Below are positions 11,301 through 23,300 of a stretch of DNA of 64,000 nt, piece by piece (the first letter of the stretch is position 1; each line of letters starts with the position of its first letter). Made by a program: the position numbers and the translations under genes. The notes under the pieces were generated by a model. The model saw only the letters and a list, made by a program, of their open reading frames with translations. It did no database searches and was not told the origin of the DNA. Origin of the DNA: Spinacia oleracea (taxonomy: Eukaryota; Streptophyta; Magnoliopsida; Caryophyllales; Amaranthaceae); the NCBI RefSeq assembly GCF_020520425.1, contig NC_079491.1:32789449-32853448 (forward strand). The letters are read 5' to 3'.

Positions 11301-14300
11301 CGGAAGGGGATGAGCCCTCTTTAGTCTTTTAAACCCAGAATGTCTTTCTTTTCTTTTTCGTACTAGAAGATGCCATTGAAATAGAATAATAGATTTAACT
11401 CTTCAATATGCTTGCCTTCAGAGTTCTGACCCGAGGCTTCAAGGAAATTAGTGGAGAAAGCATAGTATAATGTCGGAATTGACTTTTAATCACCTCTTGA
11501 GAATAAAAGTAAACCGTCTACAAAACAGAATTGAGTATTATCTAATCTAGAAAACGGAGCACTGAGGATGACGACCATAGTTCATCACTCTTCAATTGAC
11601 CCAAACATCTGCTTAGCAATTTGATGGCTAAGACAAACAACAGGGAAGTATAATGGATCCTCCTATCTTAATCCTTTCTTTGCTGCAAATGGCTTAGTTG
11701 TATGAATCATTGACACATATGAAATAGCTAACAGTAGGGATACAAGTGCAATTTTAGAACCATTACCTTCTGAAATTACTAATCCTAGCTTTATATCTTT
11801 GTCTTTCCTCATGGCAATGCAAGCGAGGAAGGGGCAACTTAGGTAATACAAATAAGTTAGTTATTCTTAGCTTCAGGAGGAAGGCAACTAGGGGTTATGT
11901 ATAGAAGAGGTCATTGAGAGGGAAGGGGATGATGTATATTAATGAAAGTTTTATTTTATCAGTTATTTCTTAGTGAGAGTGTCCCGACGTCCAGTCACTT
12001 AAGCTGGGTTGTATGCTCTATTTGGTGATTTAATAGCATCAAATGCAATCTAATATCAATTTTCTCTAAGGGGCCGTAAAGGGAATGAAATCGGTGAAAG
12101 GAAAGAGGAGGAAAGGAACCTGAAACCCTGAGTAATGAGGTGTTGTTTTGGTAGCAATTGGCCATTCCATATCTCTTCTTCTCTCATCATTGCTCCACCA
12201 CTCTCTCCCTCCCTATTACGGTGTTGCCGCTGCCTCCTCCTCATTGCCGGCTTTGTCTCCCTGTTTTGGCCACCCCTCTCCATGCTTATGCCGCCGCTGT
12301 CCTCTCTCTTTTTCTCTGCCGCTACTACCGCCCTTCTCTTGTTATCTCACTTCATAAATGGCCAAATTTGATGTTTTTAAGGTCAAATTCAACCATGAAA
12401 ATTCCACATCTGGAGTTTCCATGGTCGAATTTGACCTTTTAAAGACATGATTAAAGATAAGAAAGGGTTTCCATTCTTAAATTAGAATTGGTTTTTTCCT
12501 TTTGAAATTTTAGGGTTGGTTTTTTGGGGGAATTTTCTGGTGAATTCGTGTGTTTCTTTGGTTGCTGGGGTGTTTCCGGGTGGATTCATGGGTTTGGGGT
12601 TGGTTTTGATAGGTTTTGTGGTAGTTTCATGGTGTTTGGGGGTGGTCTCAAGGTGTTTGGAGGTAGTTTCCGATGTTAGAATGATAGTTTATGGAGGTCC
12701 TGCTGGTGGGTGGGTGGTTTCCACGTGGTGGACTGGTGGGTCTATGGTGGTTGGGTGGTGGGGTTAGCCATGGGGTGGTTCAGGTTGTAGGGTGGTGTTT
12801 TAACGCCCCCTAAATTCTCGTCTTCTCCCTCATTTCTAATTTTCTGATTTTCCATTCTATTTCAGCCCTGTGACACAAAATTTCTGTTGGAGAAGAGATT
12901 CTTCAATCTCACTTGTGCCAAGTACTTAAGGCCACTTTTTTTAGTTAAGCCTAAATTGTGGTTTAAAGTATAGGGACTCAAGATGTGCTGAATGTTTTGA
13001 ACTGTTGCACACTTGAACATTCCGTGCACACTCTTTATTTTCTCTTCAATATTTCGGGACCCCTTCAAATTTAAGAGCTCTAGAGGTCCTTTCAAACTTG
13101 TGAATTTCTGCCATACTCTAAACATTTTAGATCCATTATCGTCTTGCCTTCAAGACTGCTCAATGACTAGATTATAGTCACTGCGAGGTAAGAAAATTTG
13201 GGACTCATATTATATTTACAAGTCATAGCATCAACAGAATCAATCATAAGAGGATAACTCTTATTCCTTTATGTACATTATTTAAGCAGTCACTCCGCAT
13301 TTAGCCTTATTTGATATGGCTGCAGACCTTATAAGCACCCTCTTGTTTATCGGATCAGGTATTAAATGAGCCCAGGTTCTGCTATTCTTCCAATTGAAAA
13401 TCCAGCATTATAATTGCTGAATTCCTCAAACTTTGCGTCAGATACTGGATTTCCTTGCAATCTATCCTTACACACCCATGATGCCAAGGGTTCTGAATTT
13501 GATGACCAATATTAGTCAAACTGTCAAAGCCTCCCATATTGATTTTGTATCCTCCTCTATGTTATGCAGACCACAAACATCGGTGAGTATGAGTTTACAG
13601 TTTACACTTTACCATCTAGTCAAACTAATATGGATGAATTGTTCATAAATGAAATCCACATGCTCCTATACAACACCATTATTTCAAAGACATCAAATTC
13701 TACCTTTAGGAGAGCATTTAAGATTATACACTGTTTGCCAATTACTAGCAACTTTGGAAGTTAGTTTCACCATGTTCTCTGGTTTAACTCTAGTTTCTAC
13801 TATAGCAGCAAAGACTACACTCTATTTTCTTTCCAAAATCAACTCTCTTTATGTTTATAGGACTTATTAAAGCCCATAAGATTCCAGGTCATATTCTTCA
13901 TCAAATATGACCAACAGACGTAATTCAAGTATTCTCATAATCTTCGCCACCACAATCCATTTCCTCAACTATAGGTAAAGCAGATAGGGTTGTCAAGTGG
14001 TACTATAGCCAAGGATCTGACTACAGGAAATGCACTCTTCCATCACTGCGCAGTCTGAAATCCGGACTTCTTCTGTGTTAGAGCTACGAGTATTTTTCAC
14101 CTGGGTTGCAGGTTGATAGGTTGCTTGACGTTCTATTTTGCTACTCAACCATTTTTCACAATCATGTCCTACCTTGATGCAAACCTTGCAAAATTCAGGT
14201 TTCCTCTCCATAGTCACTTCTTGCTTCCTAATTTTCCATTACGGTCCTTAATCTTGGTTTTCTCAGGAACTTCTTACATAACATAAATATCAATCAAACC

Positions 14301-17300
14301 ACGAGCATAAGATATGCAAGACCGCTTCAATGCTTATTCATCTGCATTCAGTCGATTACCCAGTGTACTAGCAATATGAATCTAGGGAATCAGCTCCCCA
14401 GTAACCCAATAAGAGATTTGGGAATTTTACCCATAGTTGAAATACTCTAAAGAATTCCTCTGTTAAATCAAGAGTCAAAGTCTGAATCTTCATCTGTTTG
14501 GTTAAGAAAGTTAAAGGTCCTCATATATCTCATTACGGTCGTCAAAAATACTTAAGTTAACCACAAAATAAACCCTCAGCATGAAGATAAATCTCAGTGT
14601 AGCTACTTACCTTCAATTCTTTGCTCTATATTTCTCCGGATATGAGATAAGAGGGTTTTCACCAATAACATATACCACAGTGCATTTTTCCATTTACTTA
14701 GCGTATCCTGTATCACATGTCTCTGCAGTTCCACTGTGGGCCCTGCATCTACCACATAAGGAGCAACAAATGACGATAGCAACTGAATTTTGATTACCAG
14801 AAAGTAGATTAGTCCACACATTGTGGGGAGTAAGAACCTTCACACCATGACTGGATTGAACATCCCCCGCTGAGAGATACCTTAGCTGATCTAGCCGAAG
14901 ATGGATTGTTAACTTTGATTAACTGAGGGAGTGTCTAGAATAGTCCCACTGTGCTTTCTTGAGAACTGATTGAACCATCAATCTGACGATTCAAACCTCC
15001 ACGACTACTGTTTCCTCTTCCTAGGAGCTCTAGCTATGTCTAGAGCATTTTAGCTAACTTTCTAGAGGGTATTTTCCCCTCACTCTTTTTTTTTTTTTGG
15101 TATATGCATAAAGTTGATACTTAGTGGTGCAGTTTCTATAGGAATAGAAACCATTAGTAATCAAAACCTATGTCTTCGAACTTATTTCCATATTTGAAAT
15201 GTGGATGGTAATGAATCAAAGATATTGGGTCGTGCACTTTGAAGTTTGTACACAAAAGCTAGTATACTTTATTGTGTCTGATACTCTGATGCTAGGAAAC
15301 AGTAGAAGACTGAGTGTGTTTTTTTACTTTAATAGTATGATTGAAACTTAGATCAAAGGTAAGAGTATTGACGGTGATGGTGACTTAGAAGAGGAAATTT
15401 TCCTTGGTCATTGGCCATTTTGTATGTCACAGTTTTGTTGAAACTACATAAGGGTTGAGCAAGCACGTTTTACCACTAAGCTTTTTACATGATATGATAA
15501 TGATGGTTTAATGTCTTCGATCATGGCATGCCTAAGAACATATATTCGGATCAAATGGAGGATATAAAAGGCAATTGAAAAACCAATGTAAGTTTAGGGT
15601 AACTAGAGCTTTAGTGTTTTTTTTTTTAATAATTCTTCTTAAAATAGTGTGCTTCTTTTGAGAAAGTTGAAGTAAGCTGTACATTATCAAGTGTACATTA
15701 TCAAGTACAGAAGTGCCCAACAAATAACTGCAATCATGTGTGATGTTTGGAAGATGAATAATTCATCTCATGATATCTCCTTAAATATAATTTTGTTGCA
15801 TCTTGCCTTCTCTGGGTTTCTGATAGTTTAATGGTGAAAAAAATTTATGGCTTTCGTAAGACTATTTTAGAGGGGCCAAATTTGAAATTGGTGAAATGTT
15901 TCCATCACAAACTATTTTGCAAAAACTTATTATAATAACAATGAGGACATAAGACTTCCACTGGCAAGTATATTAGAACCTTAGAGGTCATATGTTCACC
16001 AACTATGAAAACTGATGTCATTTATCTACAAATTTTGTCTGAAGTTAATAAAAGCCCCATGCTAATTACAACAAATTTATCCACAGTTTCATAATATTCC
16101 AAAGGAATTTACATAAATGGAGCAATGAAATTGAAATTCTCTGTGATACGAATCTCACCTTACTCGATTTAAGATTTTCCTTTCACGTTGTTGAATTTTA
16201 TTTTTTAACGAAGATTGAGCTTTGTTGAAAAGTTTATGAAGGTGAACGAATTAAACAAAGCAAAGCAAATGAGGAAGTAGTAAATTCGTGGAGTGAGGAA
16301 GTAGTAAATTCATGGAGTGAGGAAGAGTTGGGTGAAAATGAAGTCATATGTCCCACACATGCAAGTCAACACTGGAATGTTAACGCATTCCACCACAGTA
16401 TTTTAAGGTATTGGACGTGCAACATTTGCACTGAAGAGGGTAGCTCACCACATTTTTTTTGGAAAGGCAGTTCCTCACAAAGTAGCTGTTAGAAAAGGAA
16501 GATTTTGACAAATGTTCCTTCGTTATATATTTACATTCTTGTTCCCTTATAAATCCTAGTGAAAGCTACTGTTGGAATTAGCTTTCGTATTTGATATATT
16601 GGTTAAAGACTATCTAATTAATTTATGTTTTGTGGTATGGAGTAACAATGACTCTGTTCCCTATCGAATGGAGTGCAAAATATGGTTTTAACTCTTGGAG
16701 CAGTGAACCAATCACCAAATTATTTTCCTTAAGCTCTGGTTATAATCACCAATACCAGGAGAAGGCAAATAGTAGGGAATAAGGACAAGGAGTCATTAAG
16801 AAACAACAAAGCAAGGTCAGAGGCGACATTGTTAGGGGTTTGGTAGTGTAATGCAATTAAAAGAGGGGGAAAGGTAGTGCAGTAGGCATTGTGTATTTTT
16901 GTGCTGAGACACTAGAAAATTGTGGCCTACAGTCATTGCAATTGGAGATTAACAATCTCTAAGCTGTATTTTGTATCCGGGTCTCTCTTGTATATACCAC
17001 TTCCATTAATCGAAATTACTAACTTTCCTCTAATTGCTTCTTGATTCATATAGTGAGTTGTGGGTTTATTACACTTGGTATCAGAGCAGTAGCGGTACCA
17101 GTCATAGTCGATTAGTCGCCAAAAGGAATTGAAACCTGGGAAGAGGGCATCAATGGCTGGGTCCAGATTCGAGGGCATTGAAAGTAACCCCCAACAGATG
17201 GTGGCTACCGCAGTAGCAAACGGATAGTTCTAAGCCGCTAGAGAAGTGAAGGCGAGGAAAATTGCAAAGGTAATGGAGACAGCCACGACAAAACTTGAAT

Positions 17301-20300
17301 GGAGGATAAACCGATTTAGGGAGGAGCAGGTTCAGACCATGGCTTCCTTTAAAAACACACAAGAAAAATTAAAAGAGGAACTTCTCACCTTGATGGCAAG
17401 GCAGAAAGGAACGACATGTCGAAGATGAGGCTAGCCACCGACACTATCTCGAAGAGGGAGCCCAGAGTCGGAGAGAATAAGAAACAAGGTTTATGGAGGA
17501 CAAACAAAATTTTGAACGAGTAGGACTCTTCGGGAATGGTGGTGGTCAAGGAAGAAATGAAGGTAAATGGAAATACATGCGTTTAGAAATGCCCCTCTTT
17601 GATGGGAGCGACCTCGCTAGTTGGATATTGAGAGGAGAGAAGTTCTTCGACATTTATCGCCTCACCGAGGAAGAGAAACTTGATGCTGCAGTGGTTTCCA
17701 TGGAGGGAGACGCCTTAAGGTGGTTTCATTTCGAAAATCATCCGCGACCCGTTAAGGGGTGGAGGAATTTGAAGGAAGGGTTGTGCTGGAATTTCGATCC
17801 TTCAACGCAGGGACGTTGCATGAACAATGGTTGTCAACGTCACAAACCACCACGGTAGTGGATTACCGTCAGAAATTCATTGATCTTGCAACACCTCTTG
17901 AAGAAATTTCAAAGAGTTTCTTAATGAGTCAATTCGCTAATGGGCTCAAAGCTGAGGTTAAATCTGAAGTTAAAATGCTTAAGCCATTTAACCTGAACAA
18001 ACTATGGAATTAACTGTTAGGGTAGAAGAGAAAAACAGAGTTATTAACTTGAGAAAGAATGCCTCGTGGGCCAGCCCAAAGTCGGGGTCCTTTTCATTAA
18101 TACGCAGGTGCCCAATTTGAATTATATTTCATCTCATGGAGCGTACACTCAACATAACCCCTCTCCAGTGGTGTCACGACACTGTGGGTCGGGTCAAGAT
18201 CGGATTTGTGGGCTCACAAGTATCTAACCATCCCCTTAGATCCACTACGGCATCAAAGGGAACAAGGGAGATGAAACGCTTAACCGAGCGTGAACTCCAA
18301 GAGAAAAGGGCAAAAGGACTTTCAAGTGCAATGAACGATGGGGGATCGACCATCAGTGTCAACGAAGGGAATTGAGTGTTCTCTTGGTGGCTGAAGAAGA
18401 ACCCAACGGGTGTGAGACTCTGAGGCTGAATTCGTGGAGGAGTACATGTATGAAGGTGTTGCGGACTTGCGGGGAAGGAGGAAATACCGACTAAAATTTC
18501 TCTTTGCTCGATGGTGAGGTTAACCAACCCGAAGACCTTGAAACTTCAAGGAACCATTAAAGGGGCATCATGGTGGTGATGATAGACCCATGAGCTACTC
18601 ACAATTTTGTGTCGTTAAAGGCCGTCGAAGATTTGGGAATTCCGGCGACGAGTCGCTTGGGTCTGGGTTTGGGTTTGGGTTTGGGGTGGCGCTGGGAAAC
18701 GGAGAGGCTATTCAAGATAAGGGTGTTTGTAAGGGAATTCGACTTCTATTAGGGGATGTTGTGGAGGGGTTGGAGGAATTTCTGCCATTGGAGTTGGGGA
18801 ATTCATATGTCATATTTGGGAATGGTTAGAAAAATAGGGGTTTAGTGACTACCAACTGGAAAACTCAACTAATACGCTACCAGTTCACCGGTAACTTTAA
18901 AGGGAAATCCCTCATTTTCTCGTTCTTAGATTCCCTCAAAGTCATGATTCGGGTGCTTTGCAAAGAACGTACGAGGGTGTTAGTGGAACTGAACCAATTG
19001 GAAGAGATGAGGGGAGAAGCGGGGCAAGTTTCCACGGAAGATCATCGAGATTTTGGAGGGGTATTTTAGGATCCAGTAGGACTTCCACCACCAAGGGGGC
19101 ACGAGCACGCCATTATTCTACTAAGAGGGCACTACCCGTTAAGTGTACGCCCTTATCAGTATCCTCAATCCCATAAGAATGAGATAGAAAAGCTAATACG
19201 GGAGATGTTACAAGCTGAAATTATTGACCCTTCTATGAGTTCCTTCTCGAGCCCGGTGTTGCTTGTAAAGAAAAAGGATGGTTCGTGGAGGTTCTTTGTT
19301 GATTATTGGGAATTGAACAAAGAAACGTATCCGATAAATACCCCACTCGCATGATAGACGAACTCCCGGTGCCTGCGTGTTTTCTAAGCTTGACTCTTGT
19401 GGCTACCACCGGATTTTGGTCAGACAAGGAGACACCCACAAAACGTCTTTCCGTACTCATGAGGGCTACTATGGATTTCTAGTCATGTCCTTCGGGTTGA
19501 CTAATGCGCCCGCGACATTCCAATCCTTGATGAATGATGTGTTCCCACCATTCTTAAGGAGGTTAGTGCTTGTCTTCTTCGACGATGTTCTTGTGTACAA
19601 CAGGAGCAAGGAGAATTTGAGGTCACTTTTAGATAAATTGTATGAACATCAGTTATATGCTAACTTAAAAAAATGTGAATTTGGGAAGGAAGAGGTGGCT
19701 TATTTTGCCATGTCGTCTCGAGTAAGGGAGTTTGCGGTGGATCAAGACAAAATCAAAGCCATTGTCGAGTGGTCTATTCCATTAAACTTGTGTGACTTAA
19801 GAAGATTTTTAGGGCTTACGGGGTATTATCAGAAGTTTGTGGCCAATTACGCCCCTATGGCTCATCCTCTTACTGATAAGGGAAAAGATCATTATGGTTG
19901 GTTGCTTCCATCTTTTGAATGGATGAAGGCATCAATGGTGGAGGCGCCTGTTTTGGCCATGCCCGATTTCAGCAGCCGTTTGGATGGAAACCGATGCACC
20001 CGGATTTGGCTTGGGAGTTGTTTTGATACAAGGGGATCGACCCATTGCGTTTTACAGTCGTGTGTTAGGGGGTCTGAGCTCGTGACAAATTTATATACGA
20101 GAAAGATATGGCGATGTTTAGCGGTTCAAAAATGGAAGCACTACCTCTTAGGAAGATGCTTCATTATTTGCACATACCAACAAATTACTCTTCATCACTC
20201 AACAACGAGAAATCAAAGTCGATTACCAAAATTGGGTAAAAAATTATTTGGCTTTGATTTTGACATTTAATACAAACCGGGGGTCTCTAATAGAGTGGCA

Positions 20301-23300
20301 TACGCTCTATCTAAGAAAGGTGATGGTGAAGTGAGTTGGGTGCCTTGGCCTCGATTCCGAGTATTGATTGGGATAATAGTGATAAGGAAAGCAAAATAAG
20401 GAGGAGTTAGAGGTAGGGGCAAAGACACACAAAGGCTTCTCAATGGGACTCTTTTGCAATGGGCAAATTGTACTCTTGTAAGCCTCTTCATTAATTCCGG
20501 CCATATTGAATGAATACTACTCTGTTCGGTGGGTGGTCATTCGGGAAAAGTCAAGACGTATCTCAGAATTGCTGGTGAATGGTTTCAACAAGGGATGGAA
20601 AAGGAAGTGGCTTTGTTCGTGTAAGATTGTGTGGTGTGTCAACAATGCAAGCTTTTGAAATGCAGTCCCGCCGCATTACTTCAGCCATTACCCGTTTCCC
20701 CGGCTGTTACTTCCACACTATGCTTCAGCCATTACCCATTCCCACAACTTGCGTCTGACCCTCGACCTTAAGTAACTTGAGTGGGTCTTGATGTATACAA
20801 TTTTGAAAGGAAACATATTAGTCGAAAAGTGAGTGGATATGTTGTACGAATATTCCACGGTAACCACTTCACCCATGATTTAGGCTTCTCCGAAGCAAAG
20901 CACCTCAAGTATGTCTCTAGACTCTTGTTAACTGTCTCGTTTTTCCCATCCGTTTGTGGGTGATATGAATTACTGAAGTCTCAACAAGTGATGTAGAGAA
21001 CACTGAGTTAAATAGGAGGGATGAAAATTTTGAGGTAGGGGATGAAGTTTATCTCAATTACAACCATATTGTGAGACATCCTTAGTAGCCAACGGTCGTT
21101 TGAAATATTGGCCGCCCAGTTCTATGTGTCGTTTGAGGTACTCCAGAAAATAGGGACAGTAACTTACAAGCTCAAGCTTCCACCAACATGTAAGTTACAT
21201 GTTACACCCAGCGTTACCTAGTTCGCGGGTAACCCCCGCGAATCTCGAACTGGTTCGCTCGTACCAATTCGCGGTTCGCCGGCGATCCAATCCGCGATGT
21301 TTTGCGAACCAAACCAAAACCCTAGTTTTAAGGATTTAAGGTCCGAGAAGGCGATAGAAGATAAAATATGTTTGGGGCTTTTGTTTGAAAAGGACATACG
21401 CGTTGATTGCGATCGTCAATTATTATTTTTGTTGTTCTTTCGTGTTGCTGAATCTAAACACCATGGATGAGAGACGGGAACTCTGGAACTCGATGGTGAA
21501 GAATGAAGATGATGGGTTGTATTTTTTTTTTTTACTTTGTTTTGTACTTTTTGTCTTATGACGGAGTATTATACTTTGTGTCTGCACATAGGTCATGGTG
21601 TGGTGTCCCATTATTTTATTAAGTATTTTTTTTTTTGCCAATTAACTTCTGCCTTTTCACGTCATTTTGCTAACGGTTGTGTAATTAGCCACAATGAATA
21701 CCATATCAACTTTAATACTTCATCCGTTCCTTAAATTGCACAATGGTTGACTTTACGCTTCCCAACGCATATTTTAGCTCTTAATAATTCGAATTATGTA
21801 TAAATAAAAATTATGAAAATTTATATTTACAAAATATATATTGATACGAATATAACAAGATTTCACATGACTACAATTTTTCTTAGGTATGAATCACAAA
21901 AAATGACCAAAGGTCTAATGTGAATAGTGTAAAAAACAAGATGGTGCAATATTTATGGAGGGAGGAAGTACTATTTTATTTTTATCGCATATTGCACTTC
22001 ATACTTTAAAATGTAAGTATGTAACTACACACACACACACACAAAAATAAATCCATACCCCTCTCGCGGACCTAAAATCAGCTACCGCGAACCCAAACCC
22101 ATACCTCGTACCGAAACGAACCACGAACCAGGTTACTCTGGTTACACCTTGTTTTCCACATTTCACCACTCAAAAGAGCTGCCACTATACTAAACAATCA
22201 CATCGGAATTGGAGTTGGTTGTTGAACCGGAAGAACTATTGGAGATTAGATACAAGGAGGAGGGCCAAGAGACAAGGTTGGAGGTGCTGATCAAGTGGCA
22301 CGGGATGCCACGTTTGAGGCAACATGGGAAGATGCAAAACTCCTCCACGAAAGTTTTCTCACCTTCCACCTTGAAGACATGGTGTTTATTTTTTTTGAGG
22401 GGGGGCGGGGAATGTAATGACCCGGACAATCACCTACACCAGAAGAAGACAAAGACAACAACAGATAATGAGGCCAAGGAGTCATTAAGAGGCATCAACA
22501 AAGCAAGGGCGACATTGTCAGGGTGGTAGTGCAATTGGCATTGTGTATTTTTGTGTTTGAGACGCTAGTTAGTTGATTGTCGGGTTTTTTTTGTGTTGAG
22601 ATACTAGGGAGTTGCGATTGTTATGTTAAATACCTGATCCATGCCCTTAGAAGTAAATAAGAATAAGAGTAAAACTGTACAACATGAACTCGAAATATGC
22701 CATTTCAAAGTTCAAAGCATTTTTGATGGAGGACAAGAGAAATGGTACAATGAAGCTCTGGTACAATAGAAGACAAATTTCTTAAATGTCTTTTTTACCC
22801 AACTGAAAAATTCTCATTAGTGGTTTAGTATCTTTGCAAGGATCATCATCTATGAAGCATGGGTACGCCTCCCAGGCGCCGTTTCCCGTACCGGGTACGT
22901 GACAGATTCGCCCGGGATTCGTACCCAGAACGAATCCAAAGGGCCGGGTACGCGGGCTACTTTTGGGGACGGCTAAGGTGAAGTCGGGGACGGGCTGGGT
23001 ACCATTCTTAGGAGGAAGGCACGCCTGAGTGGTGCGAGCGAGAACACTGGTGCATTCGGAATAAATGGTGTTTGAATCAGAGGCCCTGTAATCTGAAAAC
23101 ATAGATCTAGAAATTGAAGGTGAAAGATGAGAGTTTCATCCGCAAGATGCTGGGCCTTTTGCTCGCGAGGTTGAGGCGAGTCCAACAGAGTGAACATTAT
23201 CGTCTCCGACGTTCATCTCGCCGGTCGGAGGCGGCATTCCAGTCGCAGTTGAACAGAAAAAATGGCATGTCTTGACTGTCTTCAATCAAAAAATGAGGAA

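Larger units (their letters stand above)
9890..14930 (-). mobile_element. Old, degraded L1-type LINE
   Basis: Read on the minus strand, the pieces come in LINE order: an ORF1-like CCHC region near 14.8-14.0 kb, an endonuclease start near 13.9 kb (NMTWNLMGFNKS, then IVETRVKPENM), a linker at 13125-12862 (RVWQKFTSLKGPLELLN), and a reverse-transcriptase C-terminal region at 11268-10966. The 3' end near 9.9 kb reads as taatgaaattttatttaccc followed by an A-rich tail. Many frameshifts and stops separate them. It is much older than the LINE at the window start. Its outer ends are approximate. Confidence 0.75.
21209..22140. mobile_element. hAT-type element, 932 bp, 8-bp TSD
   Basis: The 8-bp direct repeats gttacacc lie at 21201-21208 and 22141-22148. 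The ends are inverted: CAGCGTTACCTAGTTCG on the left and, read inward, CAGAGTAACCTGGTTCG on the right. No transposase frame is visible, so it is non-autonomous. It sits in the chromovirus pol region and itself carries a Stowaway MITE at 21718. Confidence 0.85.

Noticed and set aside
17153-22410. Endogenous pararetrovirus or other viral insertion
   Set aside because: The element has LTRs, a PBS, integrase pieces and a chromodomain trace, so it is a Ty3/gypsy retrotransposon.
22782-23197. Minus-strand frames of 106 and 74 codons
   Set aside because: They lie inside the hAT-like element at 22850-23678, overlap each other in different frames and show no known motif.
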